Shown piece after piece: positions 1-6,889 of a stretch of DNA of 10,098 nt. This stretch comes from an uncultured Lachnospiraceae bacterium (GTDB lineage: Bacteria; Bacillota_A; Clostridia; Lachnospirales; Lachnospiraceae), in NCBI GenBank assembly GCA_902780985.1, contig CACZHN010000074.1:1-10098 (forward strand). The letters run 5' to 3'. The notes beneath the pieces are model-generated. The model searched no databases and was not told the DNA's origin. It worked only from the letters and a program-made list of their open reading frames with translations. Numbering within the stretch: the stretch's first letter is position 1; the number at the start of each line of letters is the position of its first letter. The position numbers and the translations under genes are program-made.

Positions 1-69
1 ATGACCGGACTTGAGTGCTCCGTAGTAAATGTAAAAGTATCGGGAATTGATTTTGAGGATCAGAACTAA
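1..69 (+). CDS. Asp23/Gls24 family protein, C-terminal fragment (5' end outside window)
   Basis: An open frame runs from the window edge to a TAA at 67-69 and gives 22 residues ending in VNVKVSGIDFEDQN. The pattern 'tGL-x-VNVxVxGIdf' is the usual end of Asp23/Gls24-family proteins (B. subtilis YqhY type), and a member of this family normally sits directly before nusB in Firmicutes. These are small soluble proteins. In B. subtilis the YqhY member is linked to fatty-acid synthesis (acetyl-CoA carboxylase) control, while others attach to the cell envelope. Which role applies here cannot be read from 22 residues. The ATG at base 1 is an internal methionine codon, not the gene start. The stop codon shares its last base with the nusB start, so the two genes are probably translationally coupled. 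Confidence 0.72.
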   Translation: MTGLECSVVNVKVSGIDFEDQN

Positions 70-509
70 TGAACAGACATGAACTTAGAGAAAACATTTT
101 TAAGATAGTATTTCAGATTCCGTTTTACGGAGAAGAGAATATGCAGGAACAGACAGAGGTTGATATCGAAAGCCTGAAGATTCTTGCAGAAGAGCCGCTT
201 TCGGACGAGGATAAGATAAAGCTCTCCGAGAAGAACGAGCAGTATATCAAGGAAAAGGTACAGGGAATCGTATCTCATATCAAGGAGCTTGATACGAAGA
301 TCACCGAAGCTGCAAAGAACTGGGAGCTTGAGAGACTGGGTAAAGCAGAGCTTGCCATCCTCAGACTTGCCGCATACGAGATTCTCTTCGATGAGGATAT
401 TCCGAATGCGGTAGCCATCAACGAAGCAGTTGAGCTTGCAAAGGAATATACCGACGAGAGAGCAGCAGCTTTCATCAACGGAGTTCTTGCGGGAGTATCC
501 GCAGAGTAA
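69..509 (+). CDS. nusB: Transcription antitermination factor NusB
   Basis: NusB, 146 residues, a usual length for the family. It is a small all-helical RNA-binding protein that pairs with NusE (ribosomal protein S10) on boxA RNA to allow antitermination of rRNA operons. The N-terminus (MNRHELRENIFKIVFQ) matches the family's 'R-x2-R-x3-hQ-hlfq' opening. The C-terminal half carries the recognisable core: ERLGKAELAILRLAAYEIL at about 88-106, then IP-x-AVAINEAVELAKEY at about 111-127 and AAFINGVLAG at 133-142. The start ATG overlaps the upstream TAA by one base (taATG), and no other in-frame start fits the family N-terminus. In B. subtilis folD follows nusB; here the next gene is xseA after 26 bases. 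No missing key residue is visible. Confidence 0.95.
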   Translation: MNRHELRENIFKIVFQIPFYGEENMQEQTEVDIESLKILAEEPLSDEDKIKLSEKNEQYIKEKVQGIVSHIKELDTKITEAAKNWELERLGKAELAILRLAAYEILFDEDIPNAVAINEAVELAKEYTDERAAAFINGVLAGVSAE

Positions 510-514
510 TAAAA

Positions 515-526
515 CCTTATTAAGGA
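515..526 (+). promoter_or_regulatory. xseA Shine-Dalgarno inside a small inverted repeat
   Basis: The xseA ribosome binding site AAGGA (522-526) lies 9 bases before the ATG at 536. Its AAGG is the right arm of a 4-bp inverted repeat (CCTT 515-518, AAGG 522-525) with a 3-base loop. The stem could lightly mask the site once ribosomes leave nusB. The repeat is short enough to be chance, and no T-run follows, so it does not look like a terminator. Confidence 0.35.
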
Positions 527-535
527 TCCGACTGT

Positions 536-1738
536 ATGAAGGAATATACTGTCAGCCAGGTAAACGGCTACATAAAGAACTTAATAAGCAGTGATTATCT
601 TCTGAAAAACATAGTGATCAGAGGAGAGATATCGAATTGCAAATATCACAGCATGGGGCATATATACTTCACTTTAAAAGATGAAGCCAGTTCCATGCCT
701 TGTGTCATGTTTAAAGGAAGCATACCCAACGGCCTGAAGTTCAGGCTGGAGGACGGACAGGCTGTACTTATCACCGGCTCCGTAAATGTATACGAGAGAG
801 ACGGAAGATATCAGCTTTATGCCAACAAGATCCTGCTGGCGGATGACGGTAAGGGTAAACTTGCTGAGGAGTTCGAAAAGCTTAAGATAAAGCTTTACGA
901 GGAAGGCCTCTTCGAGTTTGAGATAAAGAAGCCTATACCGAAGCATCCGAAAGCCGTAGGTATCGTAACCGCCAAAACAGGAGCGGCGATACAGGATATC
1001 ATGAATATAGCGAAGAGAAGAAATCCTTTCGTTCAGCTGTATCTCTATCCTGCAAAGGTTCAGGGAGAGGGAGCGGCCGAAACCATAGTAAAGGGTATCG
1101 AAACCCTTGATAAAATGGGCCTCGACACCATTATCGTAGGACGAGGCGGAGGAAGCATAGAAGACCTGTGGGCCTTTAACGAAGAGATAGTGGCAAGAGC
1201 TATCTTTGCCGCAAAGACGCCTATCATATCCGGAACAGGTCATGAAGTAGACAATACGATAGCCGACTATGTGGCGGATCTTAGGGCACCGACCCCGTCT
1301 GCCGCAGCCGAGCTTGCAATAGATAACGTGCTGGATACCCTTAACAGAGTTAAGACTGTAAGAGCATCCATGGACAGGGAGATGATCTCCAAGGTGAGAG
1401 AGGCGAAGTTCTCTCTTGAAAAGCTGAGGAACGCACTGGACAAACTCAGTCCGGAAGCGGTTCTGAGAGACAGGCAGCTGGCTCTGGCTCAGAGCGTGGA
1501 CAGGCTCCACAGACTTATGGAGGAGCGTTTCAACAGAGTTAAGCAGAGACTTGAGGTTGATATAACACGACTTCACGGACTGTCACCTACAGCCAAGCTT
1601 GTTAACGGATTCGGATACATTTCCGACGGAAAGGATAAACCCGTTACGTCTGTCAAAGCAGTTAAGGAAGGCGACAGCCTTACCGTAAGAGTGCACGACG
1701 GAACCATTGATACAAAGGTTATAGGAACGAACGGGTAG
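536..1738 (+). CDS. xseA: Exodeoxyribonuclease VII large subunit XseA
   Basis: Catalytic large subunit of exonuclease VII, which degrades single-stranded DNA from both ends in a complex with several copies of XseB and acts in repair and recombination. It has 400 residues, toward the short end of the family (E. coli about 456). An N-terminal OB-fold DNA-binding domain covers about residues 1-100 (IRGEISNCKYHSMGHIYFTLKD at 28-49). The catalytic domain follows, with VTAKTGAAIQDI at 144-155, GRGGGSIEDLWAFNEE at 202-217, GHEVDNTIADYVADLRAPTP at 235-254 and SAAAEL at 255-260. A charged helical coiled-coil region (about 265-345) and a small C-terminal beta segment ending near VRVHDGTI complete it. 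The residues before GHE are SGT, where many homologues have SAV. The start is supported by AAGGA 9 bases upstream and by the family N-terminus. xseB follows after 8 bases. Confidence 0.97.
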   Translation: MKEYTVSQVNGYIKNLISSDYLLKNIVIRGEISNCKYHSMGHIYFTLKDEASSMPCVMFKGSIPNGLKFRLEDGQAVLITGSVNVYERDGRYQLYANKILLADDGKGKLAEEFEKLKIKLYEEGLFEFEIKKPIPKHPKAVGIVTAKTGAAIQDIMNIAKRRNPFVQLYLYPAKVQGEGAAETIVKGIETLDKMGLDTIIVGRGGGSIEDLWAFNEEIVARAIFAAKTPIISGTGHEVDNTIADYVADLRAPTPSAAAELAIDNVLDTLNRVKTVRASMDREMISKVREAKFSLEKLRNALDKLSPEAVLRDRQLALAQSVDRLHRLMEERFNRVKQRLEVDITRLHGLSPTAKLVNGFGYISDGKDKPVTSVKAVKEGDSLTVRVHDGTIDTKVIGTNG

Positions 1739-1746
1739 AGAAGATT

Positions 1747-1962
1747 ATGGCAAAAGAAAAGAAAACAACTGAAGAGTTCTCCATAGAAGATGCCATGAAG
1801 AGGATCGAAGAGATCAACGGACTTCTGGCTAAAGAGGGTACATCCCTGAAGGACAGCCTGGCTCTTTACGAAGAGGGCGTGCTCCTTTCGGAGAAATGCA
1901 GGAAGAGTATCGAGGGTATCGAAACCCAGATAAAGATAATCGGAGAAACTGATGAAGACTGA
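1747..1962 (+). CDS. xseB: Exodeoxyribonuclease VII small subunit XseB
   Basis: Small, non-catalytic subunit of exonuclease VII, 71 residues, which is normal for the family. It is a short helical hairpin that binds the coiled-coil arm of XseA. The family pattern is clear: FSIEDAMKRIEEINGLLAKE at about 11-30 (usual form 'sfEeal-x-leeIv-x-Le'), then SLKDSLALYEEGVLLSEKC at about 33-51 (usual 'sLeesl-x-yeeGv-x-L-x-x-C'). The N-terminal MAKEKKTTEE is charged and typical. It lies 8 bases after xseA with only a weak purine-rich site before the ATG (GAGAAG near 1738-1743), which suggests coupling to xseA translation. Its last 11 bases overlap the start of ispA in another frame. Confidence 0.94.
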   Translation: MAKEKKTTEEFSIEDAMKRIEEINGLLAKEGTSLKDSLALYEEGVLLSEKCRKSIEGIETQIKIIGETDED

Positions 1963-2848
1963 GATCATTGATAAGATTAACGGTATAGTTATGGGATATA
2001 TGCCTTCCACCGACGAGCCTTCAAAGATCGTTGCGGAAGCTATGGCTTATGCCATGGAAGCGGGAGGAAAGAGAGTTAGACCTCTCATCATGTATCTTAC
2101 ATACAAGGCGCTTTCGGATAACCCGGAAGACGAATCGGTTCTTGATCCATTCATGGCAGCCATTGAGATGATTCATACCAGCTCGCTGATCCATGATGAT
2201 CTTCCGGCACTGGATAACGACAGCCTAAGACGCGGACAGCCTACGGTACATGTAAAGTACAGGGAAGACGCCGCAATCCTGGCGGGAGATGCACTTATGA
2301 ATCTTGCCTATGAGACGGCCGGCAGTGCGTTTGACCTTGATACGCCGGATGTGAGAGCTGAGAAAGCTCTGGTGGTCCTGATGAATAAGACCGGAATCCG
2401 CGGCATGCTGGGAGGACAGAGTGCCGATGTTATGCTTTCCGGACAGAGGATCACATCCGCTGAGAGAGATTACATTTACGAGAAGAAGACATCCGCCCTT
2501 ATCGAGGCACCGTTTATGATCGGTGCGATCCTTGCGGGAGCGGATAAAGATACCGTAGGAAAGCTTGAAGCGGCAGGCAGAGCACTTGGTCTTGCCTTCC
2601 AGGTTCAGGACGATATACTGGATATGACTTCAGATGCCGAAACCCTCGGCAAAGAAGTGGGACAGGACGAGAAGAACGAGAAGAACACTTATGCGGCGGA
2701 ATTCGGAATCGATGCAGCCCATGAGTTTGTAGATAAAAAAACAGACGAAGTGCTCGGCATACTTGACGACGTACTAAAGTCAGACAGAAGAGAGGAGGCT
2801 GACCTTCTGAAGCAGCTCGTAAAGGAGCTGGCAGGAAGAACCAGCTAA
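1952..2848 (+). CDS. ispA: Polyprenyl (farnesyl/geranylgeranyl-type) diphosphate synthase
   Basis: Trans-prenyltransferase that condenses isopentenyl diphosphate with allylic diphosphates; 298 residues, the usual IspA length. Motifs seen: GGKRVRP at 38-44 (substrate phosphate contact), the first aspartate-rich motif DDLPALDND at 82-90 followed by LRRGQPT (DDx4D spacing, the bacterial type II form), GGQSADV at 154-160, the KT pair at 179-180, and the second aspartate-rich motif FQVQDDILD at 216-224 followed by LGKEVGQDEKNEKNTY. All metal-binding aspartates are present. The residue five before the first motif is Ser77 (context HTSSLIHDD), where farnesyl diphosphate synthases usually carry an aromatic residue. 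A longer product such as geranylgeranyl diphosphate is therefore possible. The start overlaps xseB by 11 bases and has GGAG at 1942-1945, 6 bases upstream. dxs, the entry enzyme of the same pathway, follows after 7 bases. Confidence 0.95.
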   Translation: MKTEIIDKINGIVMGYMPSTDEPSKIVAEAMAYAMEAGGKRVRPLIMYLTYKALSDNPEDESVLDPFMAAIEMIHTSSLIHDDLPALDNDSLRRGQPTVHVKYREDAAILAGDALMNLAYETAGSAFDLDTPDVRAEKALVVLMNKTGIRGMLGGQSADVMLSGQRITSAERDYIYEKKTSALIEAPFMIGAILAGADKDTVGKLEAAGRALGLAFQVQDDILDMTSDAETLGKEVGQDEKNEKNTYAAEFGIDAAHEFVDKKTDEVLGILDDVLKSDRREEADLLKQLVKELAGRTS

Positions 2849-2855
2849 ACTGATA

Positions 2856-4751
2856 ATGGATATACTTGACAGCATTAACAAGGAAAATGACATAAAGAAC
2901 GTGGACATGGAAGACATGCAGACTCTGGCTGAAGAGATAAGAAGCTTCATCCTGGGAAATGTAAGTCGTACCGGCGGACACCTTGCTTCAAATCTCGGAG
3001 CCGTTGAACTCACTATGGCACTGCATCTTTGTATGGATTTTCCGGCTGATAAACTTATATTTGACGTAGGTCATCAGGCATATACCCATAAGATCCTTAC
3101 GGGCAGAAAAGATGACTTCTATAAGCTGAGACAGTACGGAGGATTGAGCGGATTTCCGAAGATTTCGGAGTCTGATTCGGATGCCTTCAATACGGGACAC
3201 AGCTCCACGTCAATTTCCGCTGCCCTGGGTCTTGTTAAAGCAAGGGAAATGCGAGGCACGGAAGAAAGAGTCTGCGCCGTTATAGGTGACGGCTCCATGA
3301 CCGGCGGTATGGTATACGAAGCACTGGACCAGATGTCCCAGCTTAAATCCAACTGTGTGGTCATTCTGAATGATAATGAGATGTCCATCTCGAAGAATGT
3401 GGGAGGCCTGTCAAAGAGTCTCAACAAGCTTCGTGTGGGCAAGGCATATAATGACATTAAGTCCAACGTGGAGAGTGCATTTCTCACGATCCCGGATGTG
3501 GGACTTAAGATGGCAAAGGGTATAAAGAGGACCAAGGACTCCATCAGAAATCTCCTTGTTCCGGGCTCCATGTTCGAGGAAATGGGTATAACCTATGTAG
3601 GACCTGTGGACGGCCACGACATCCCGGAAATGGTAAGGATATTTCAGGATGCCTTCGCACTCAACAGACCTGTTATCGTACATGTAAAGACGGTAAAGGG
3701 TAAGGGCTATCCGATAGCTGAAAGATATCCGGAGCATTTCCACGGAGTGGGACCTTTCGATATCGATACGGGTAAATCCATAAAGAAGAAATCGGAGCTT
3801 ACTTATACGGATATTTTCGCAAGAAAGCTCATAGATATAGGAACCAGAGAGGAGCGGATTGTTGCCATTACCGCAGCCATGGGAAGCGGTACGGGAATCA
3901 AGAAGTTCCAGAGAAGATTTCCGAGCAGAACATTTGATGTGGGAATTGCCGAGCAGCATGCGGTAACATTTGCCGCGGGACTGGCCAGAGGCGGATACAT
4001 ACCGGTGGTGGCCATCTATTCGTCCTTCCTGCAGAGAGCCTACGATCAGATGCTCCACGATGTATGTCTTCAGAATCTCCACGTGATCTTCGCTATCGAC
4101 AGATCGGGAATCGTAGGAGAAGACGGTGAGACCCATCAGGGAATCTACGATACGGCATATCTCAGAAGTATGCCGGGTATGACGGTAATTGCACCGAAGG
4201 GCCAGAAGGAACTGGAAGCTGCACTGGAATACGCAGTTAAGCTGGACGGTCCGGTGGCCATAAAGTACAGCAAGGGCGGATGCTTCTGCGACGCGGATGA
4301 AAAGTCCGTAAGATTCGTGGACGGACGTGCTGAAGTGGTGAACTTCGACTCCGTAGTGGGAAGCTACAAAGGACCGAAGGTTGCACTTATCGGCGTCGGA
4401 GATATGGTTGAGACCGCCATCACTGTAAGAGACCGCATAAAAGATGCGGTAGGCATGACTCCGGAAGTTATAAATCTCAGATTCATAAAGCCGCTGGATA
4501 CGGAAAGAATCAGAGAGACTGCGGAGAACTTTGATATAGTTGCGGTACTGGAAGATACGGTAAGATCGGGAAGCGTGGGCGAAGCCGTGGCTTATGAGAT
4601 AGCCGAAACGGGAGCCGCATGCAGGTTAATGCATTTCTGTATCAAGGATGAGAAGCTGACACAGGGAAGCGTAGCAAAGCTTCGTGAAGTGGAAGGAATA
4701 GATGCGGATACGGTATACAAGAAGATATCGGATCTGATCAAGGACAAGTGA
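2856..4751 (+). CDS. dxs: 1-deoxy-D-xylulose-5-phosphate synthase
   Basis: First enzyme of the MEP isoprenoid pathway: thiamine-diphosphate-dependent joining of pyruvate and glyceraldehyde 3-phosphate to DXP with CO2 release. It has 631 residues, full length. The N-terminal thiamine-binding domain shows GGHLASNLGAVELTMALH (His42), FDVGHQAYTHKILTGR (His73), GHSSTS (114-119), GDGSMTGGM (144-152) and the metal-site NDNEMSIS (172-179). The middle transketolase-like domain has DVGIAEQHAVTFAAGLA (361-377) with catalytic Glu366, and DRSGIVGEDGETHQG (415-429). The C-terminal domain runs from about 490 to the end. The start fits the family N-terminus ('yL-x-x-I-n-x-x-x-D-l'). There is no good ribosome binding site at normal spacing: the nearest purine run, AGGAAG at 2833-2838, is 17 bases away. 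Since the ispA stop lies 7 bases upstream, translation probably depends on ribosomes finishing ispA. Confidence 0.98.
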   Translation: MDILDSINKENDIKNVDMEDMQTLAEEIRSFILGNVSRTGGHLASNLGAVELTMALHLCMDFPADKLIFDVGHQAYTHKILTGRKDDFYKLRQYGGLSGFPKISESDSDAFNTGHSSTSISAALGLVKAREMRGTEERVCAVIGDGSMTGGMVYEALDQMSQLKSNCVVILNDNEMSISKNVGGLSKSLNKLRVGKAYNDIKSNVESAFLTIPDVGLKMAKGIKRTKDSIRNLLVPGSMFEEMGITYVGPVDGHDIPEMVRIFQDAFALNRPVIVHVKTVKGKGYPIAERYPEHFHGVGPFDIDTGKSIKKKSELTYTDIFARKLIDIGTREERIVAITAAMGSGTGIKKFQRRFPSRTFDVGIAEQHAVTFAAGLARGGYIPVVAIYSSFLQRAYDQMLHDVCLQNLHVIFAIDRSGIVGEDGETHQGIYDTAYLRSMPGMTVIAPKGQKELEAALEYAVKLDGPVAIKYSKGGCFCDADEKSVRFVDGRAEVVNFDSVVGSYKGPKVALIGVGDMVETAITVRDRIKDAVGMTPEVINLRFIKPLDTERIRETAENFDIVAVLEDTVRSGSVGEAVAYEIAETGAACRLMHFCIKDEKLTQGSVAKLREVEGIDADTVYKKISDLIKDK

Positions 4752-4752
4752 T

Positions 4753-5550
4753 ATGAGTAAGAAAAGACTGGACGTTCTTCTGGTAGAAAAAGGTCTGGCT
4801 GAGTCCCGTGAAAAGGCAAAGACCAGCATAATGGCGGGAATCGTATATGTGAACGGCGAGAAGGAAGATAAAGCCGGAAGCACATTCGATGAGACAGCCG
4901 AGATCGAAGTCAGAGGAAAGACACTTAAATATGTTAGCCGCGGAGGACTTAAGCTTGAGAAGGCCATGGAGCAGTTTCCTATCAGCCTTCAGGACCGTAT
5001 CTGCATGGATATCGGTGCGTCCACCGGCGGATTTACGGACTGCATGCTGCAGAACGGAGCATCGAAGGTATTTGCCATAGATGTAGGTTACGGTCAGCTG
5101 GCATGGAAGCTCCGCGAAGACGAGAGAGTCGTCTGTATGGAAAAGACAAACATCAGATACGTAACAGCCGATCAGCTGGGAGATGTCCCTGACTTCGCAT
5201 CGGTAGACGTATCATTCATATCCCTTTCGAAGGTACTGCCTGTCATGAAGGAACTTCTGGCAGAGGAAGGCGAAGGCGTATGCCTCATCAAGCCGCAGTT
5301 TGAAGCAGGCCGTGAGAAAGTGGGGAAGAAGGGCGTAGTAAGAGACAGGAAGGTTCACGAAGAAGTGATCGAAGCCTGTACGGGATACGCAGAGGCAAAC
5401 GGCTTCGGAGTTCTGGGACTGGACTATTCGCCGGTCAAGGGACCCGAAGGAAATATAGAGTATCTTATGTATATTAAGAAGGGGCAGGAATCCGAGCAGT
5501 ATGACATAAAGGATCTTGTAACCCGAAGCCACGAGGCTCTTGATAAGTAA
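4753..5550 (+). CDS. tlyA: TlyA family rRNA (cytidine-2'-O)-methyltransferase
   Basis: Probable 2'-O-methyltransferase acting on ribosomal RNA with S-adenosylmethionine; 265 residues, the family length (M. tuberculosis TlyA 268). The N-terminal S4 RNA-binding domain spans about 1-60 (KRLDVLLVEKGLAESREKAK at 4-23, then IVYVNG at 30-35). The FtsJ/RrmJ-like methyltransferase domain opens with YVSRGGLKL (60-68, catalytic Lys67) and continues with the SAM-binding MDIGASTGGFTDCMLQNGA (85-103), AIDVGYGQLAWKLR (108-121), DVSFISL (152-158, Asp152) and IKPQFEAGR (179-187, Lys180). The Lys-Asp-Lys-Glu tetrad of this fold therefore appears intact. Members are often annotated as haemolysins, but rRNA methylation is the better supported role; the exact target cytidines cannot be read here. 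The gene begins one base after the dxs stop, with AAGGA at 4740-4744 inside dxs, and is the B. subtilis yqxC equivalent. Confidence 0.95.
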   Translation: MSKKRLDVLLVEKGLAESREKAKTSIMAGIVYVNGEKEDKAGSTFDETAEIEVRGKTLKYVSRGGLKLEKAMEQFPISLQDRICMDIGASTGGFTDCMLQNGASKVFAIDVGYGQLAWKLREDERVVCMEKTNIRYVTADQLGDVPDFASVDVSFISLSKVLPVMKELLAEEGEGVCLIKPQFEAGREKVGKKGVVRDRKVHEEVIEACTGYAEANGFGVLGLDYSPVKGPEGNIEYLMYIKKGQESEQYDIKDLVTRSHEALDK

Positions 5551-5551
5551 T

Positions 5552-5560
5552 AGGAGTGAT
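5552..5560 (+). promoter_or_regulatory. Ribosome binding site of nadK
   Basis: AGGAGTGAT is an extended match to the anti-Shine-Dalgarno end of 16S rRNA. It sits directly after the tlyA stop, and its AGGAG core ends 12 bases before the nadK ATG at 5569. The GTG at 5564 lies nearer but runs into a stop after two codons, so the ATG is the start. Confidence 0.7.
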
Positions 5561-5568
5561 CGCGTGTT

Positions 5569-6426
5569 ATGAAGCAGTGTAAAAAATTTCTTATAATTGC
5601 AAATGATACGAAGGACGTGGGACTTCAGTGTACCGGACGCCTGGCTGAGATCATCGAATCTCACGGAGGAACCGCGGTTGTTATCAGCGGCGGCGATTAC
5701 AGTGAGAGAAAGATCGACCCGGAAGTTATGGAGAATGCCGACTGTGCCGTTATCATGGGCGGAGACGGAACCATGCTCAGAGCTTCTCACAGCATAGAGG
5801 ATTATGATATCCCTCTTATAGGCGTAAACTTGGGAACCGTGGGCTTCCTTGCTGAGGTTACAAAGGAAGGCCTGGAGACTATGGTAAGTCGTATGACTGC
5901 CGGAGATTATAAGATTGAAGAACGCATCATGCTCAGCGGAAGCGTGCACAGAGGCGACGAGATCATAGCTGATGATCTTCAGGCGTTAAATGATGCCGTA
6001 ATCGCAAGAGAGTCGGCTCTCAGGCTTATAACCGTCAAGATCTACGTAAACGGACATTTCTTCGATGAGATAGAAGGTGACGGTATCATCATTGCCACAC
6101 CTACGGGATCTACGGGATATAACCTGTCTGCGGGCGGACCGATAGTAAATCCGGGTGCGAGCCTGCTGCTTATGACTCCTATATCACCTTACTCTATGTG
6201 CAGCAGAAGTGTTGTCTTCGGAGCTGAGGACGAGATAGCACTTGAGTTTATAGACAAAAGAAAGAACGGAATGGATACGGGACTTATGTCCTTTGATGGT
6301 ATCAGCAACGTCAACATGAAGGTGGGCGATATCGCAAAGGTAAGAGTTTCGGATAAATCCCTGAAGTTCATAAAGCTGGATAATTCCAGCGTTTACCAGA
6401 AACTCAGAAGAAAGCTGGGTGGCTGA
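5569..6426 (+). CDS. nadK: NAD kinase
   Basis: ATP-dependent NAD kinase that makes NADP in the cytoplasm; 285 residues, the usual length (270-300). Conserved blocks in order are CAVIMGGDGTMLRA (59-72, with the GGDGT phosphate-binding motif at 64-68 and catalytic Asp66), IPLIGVNLGTVGFLAEV (81-97), the NE/D motif as ALNDAVI (139-145, Asp at the second position), GDGIIIATPTGSTGYNLSAG (170-189) continuing into GPIV, and PISPYSMCSRS in the C-terminal beta domain. The start has an AGGAGTGAT site upstream. nadK is commonly found between tlyA and argR in Clostridia, whereas the B. subtilis cluster lacks it at this place. Its stop TGA is one base before the argR ATG. Confidence 0.97.
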   Translation: MKQCKKFLIIANDTKDVGLQCTGRLAEIIESHGGTAVVISGGDYSERKIDPEVMENADCAVIMGGDGTMLRASHSIEDYDIPLIGVNLGTVGFLAEVTKEGLETMVSRMTAGDYKIEERIMLSGSVHRGDEIIADDLQALNDAVIARESALRLITVKIYVNGHFFDEIEGDGIIIATPTGSTGYNLSAGGPIVNPGASLLLMTPISPYSMCSRSVVFGAEDEIALEFIDKRKNGMDTGLMSFDGISNVNMKVGDIAKVRVSDKSLKFIKLDNSSVYQKLRRKLGG

Positions 6427-6427
6427 T

Positions 6428-6880
6428 ATGAAGAATGACAGACAGAAAAAGATACTGGAAATAGTCAGTTCCGAAGATATAGAAACTCAGGAGGAACTGA
6501 TGAATGCCCTCGCAAGAGAGGGTTATGAAACGACACAGGCTACGGTTTCGAGAGATATCAGGGAACTGAAGCTCCGTAAGGTCAGCATGGGCGTCGGAGG
6601 ACGCGTTTACAGACCGTCGGGACTTGCCACGGATTCCGCCATAGGCAGTATGGAATCCTACAAGAACATTCTCTCAAGCAGCGTGCTGTCGGTAGATACA
6701 GCGGGTAATCTGGTTGTGGTAAAGACAGTATCCGGTATGGCCATGGCAGTGGCTGCCGCTATCGACAGTCTCCGTATAGACGGAGTTATGGGAAGTATAG
6801 CGGGAGACGATACCATATTCGTGGCTGTAAAGGATGCAGGTCATACAGCCGGTGTATCGAAGGAAATCAGGGGGAATTGA
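6428..6880 (+). CDS. argR: Arginine repressor ArgR/AhrC
   Basis: Arginine-responsive transcription regulator, a hexamer that binds ARG-box operators to repress arginine biosynthesis and, in B. subtilis, activate catabolism. It has 150 residues, exactly the family norm. The N-terminal winged helix shows RQKKILEIVSSEDIETQEEL (5-24) and the recognition element TTQATVSRDIRELKL (35-49). The C-terminal oligomerisation and arginine-binding domain shows NLVVVKTVSGMAMAVAAAID (94-113) and GSIAGDDTIFV (122-132), with the arginine-contacting Asp127-Asp128. I place the start at the ATG at 6428 because MKNDRQKKILEI matches the usual family opening. An in-frame GTG at 6419 would add three residues and overlap nadK by 8 bases. 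I could not see an ARG-box in the short gaps nearby, so self-regulation cannot be claimed from this window. Confidence 0.97.
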   Translation: MKNDRQKKILEIVSSEDIETQEELMNALAREGYETTQATVSRDIRELKLRKVSMGVGGRVYRPSGLATDSAIGSMESYKNILSSSVLSVDTAGNLVVVKTVSGMAMAVAAAIDSLRIDGVMGSIAGDDTIFVAVKDAGHTAGVSKEIRGN

Positions 6881-6889
6881 TAATCAGAT

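Noticed and set aside
1..3. ATG at the first base as a gene start
   Set aside because: It would give a 22-residue peptide, and the encoded sequence matches the C-terminus of an Asp23/Gls24 protein, so it is an internal codon of a truncated gene.
674..1576. Long open frame on the - strand (300 codons) opposite xseA
   Set aside because: It is rich in Cys, His, Tyr and Arg, has no recognisable family pattern and lies entirely opposite a well-supported gene. It is a by-product of codon bias in xseA.
1091..1927. A 14-base string (GGGTATCGAAACCC) occurring at 1093-1106 in xseA and 1914-1927 in xseB, forming a 6-bp hairpin at the first site
   Set aside because: At both places it encodes Gly-Ile-Glu-Thr with the same codons, and the flanking arm pairing is not kept at the second copy. 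It is best explained by chance and codon preference.
3411..4136. Open frame on the - strand (241 codons) opposite dxs
   Set aside because: No family resemblance and no plausible start signal; dxs on the + strand explains every base with conserved motifs.
6380..6430. ARG-box operator for argR autoregulation
   Set aside because: The region is the conserved coding end of nadK and shows no AT-rich palindrome of the ARG-box kind.
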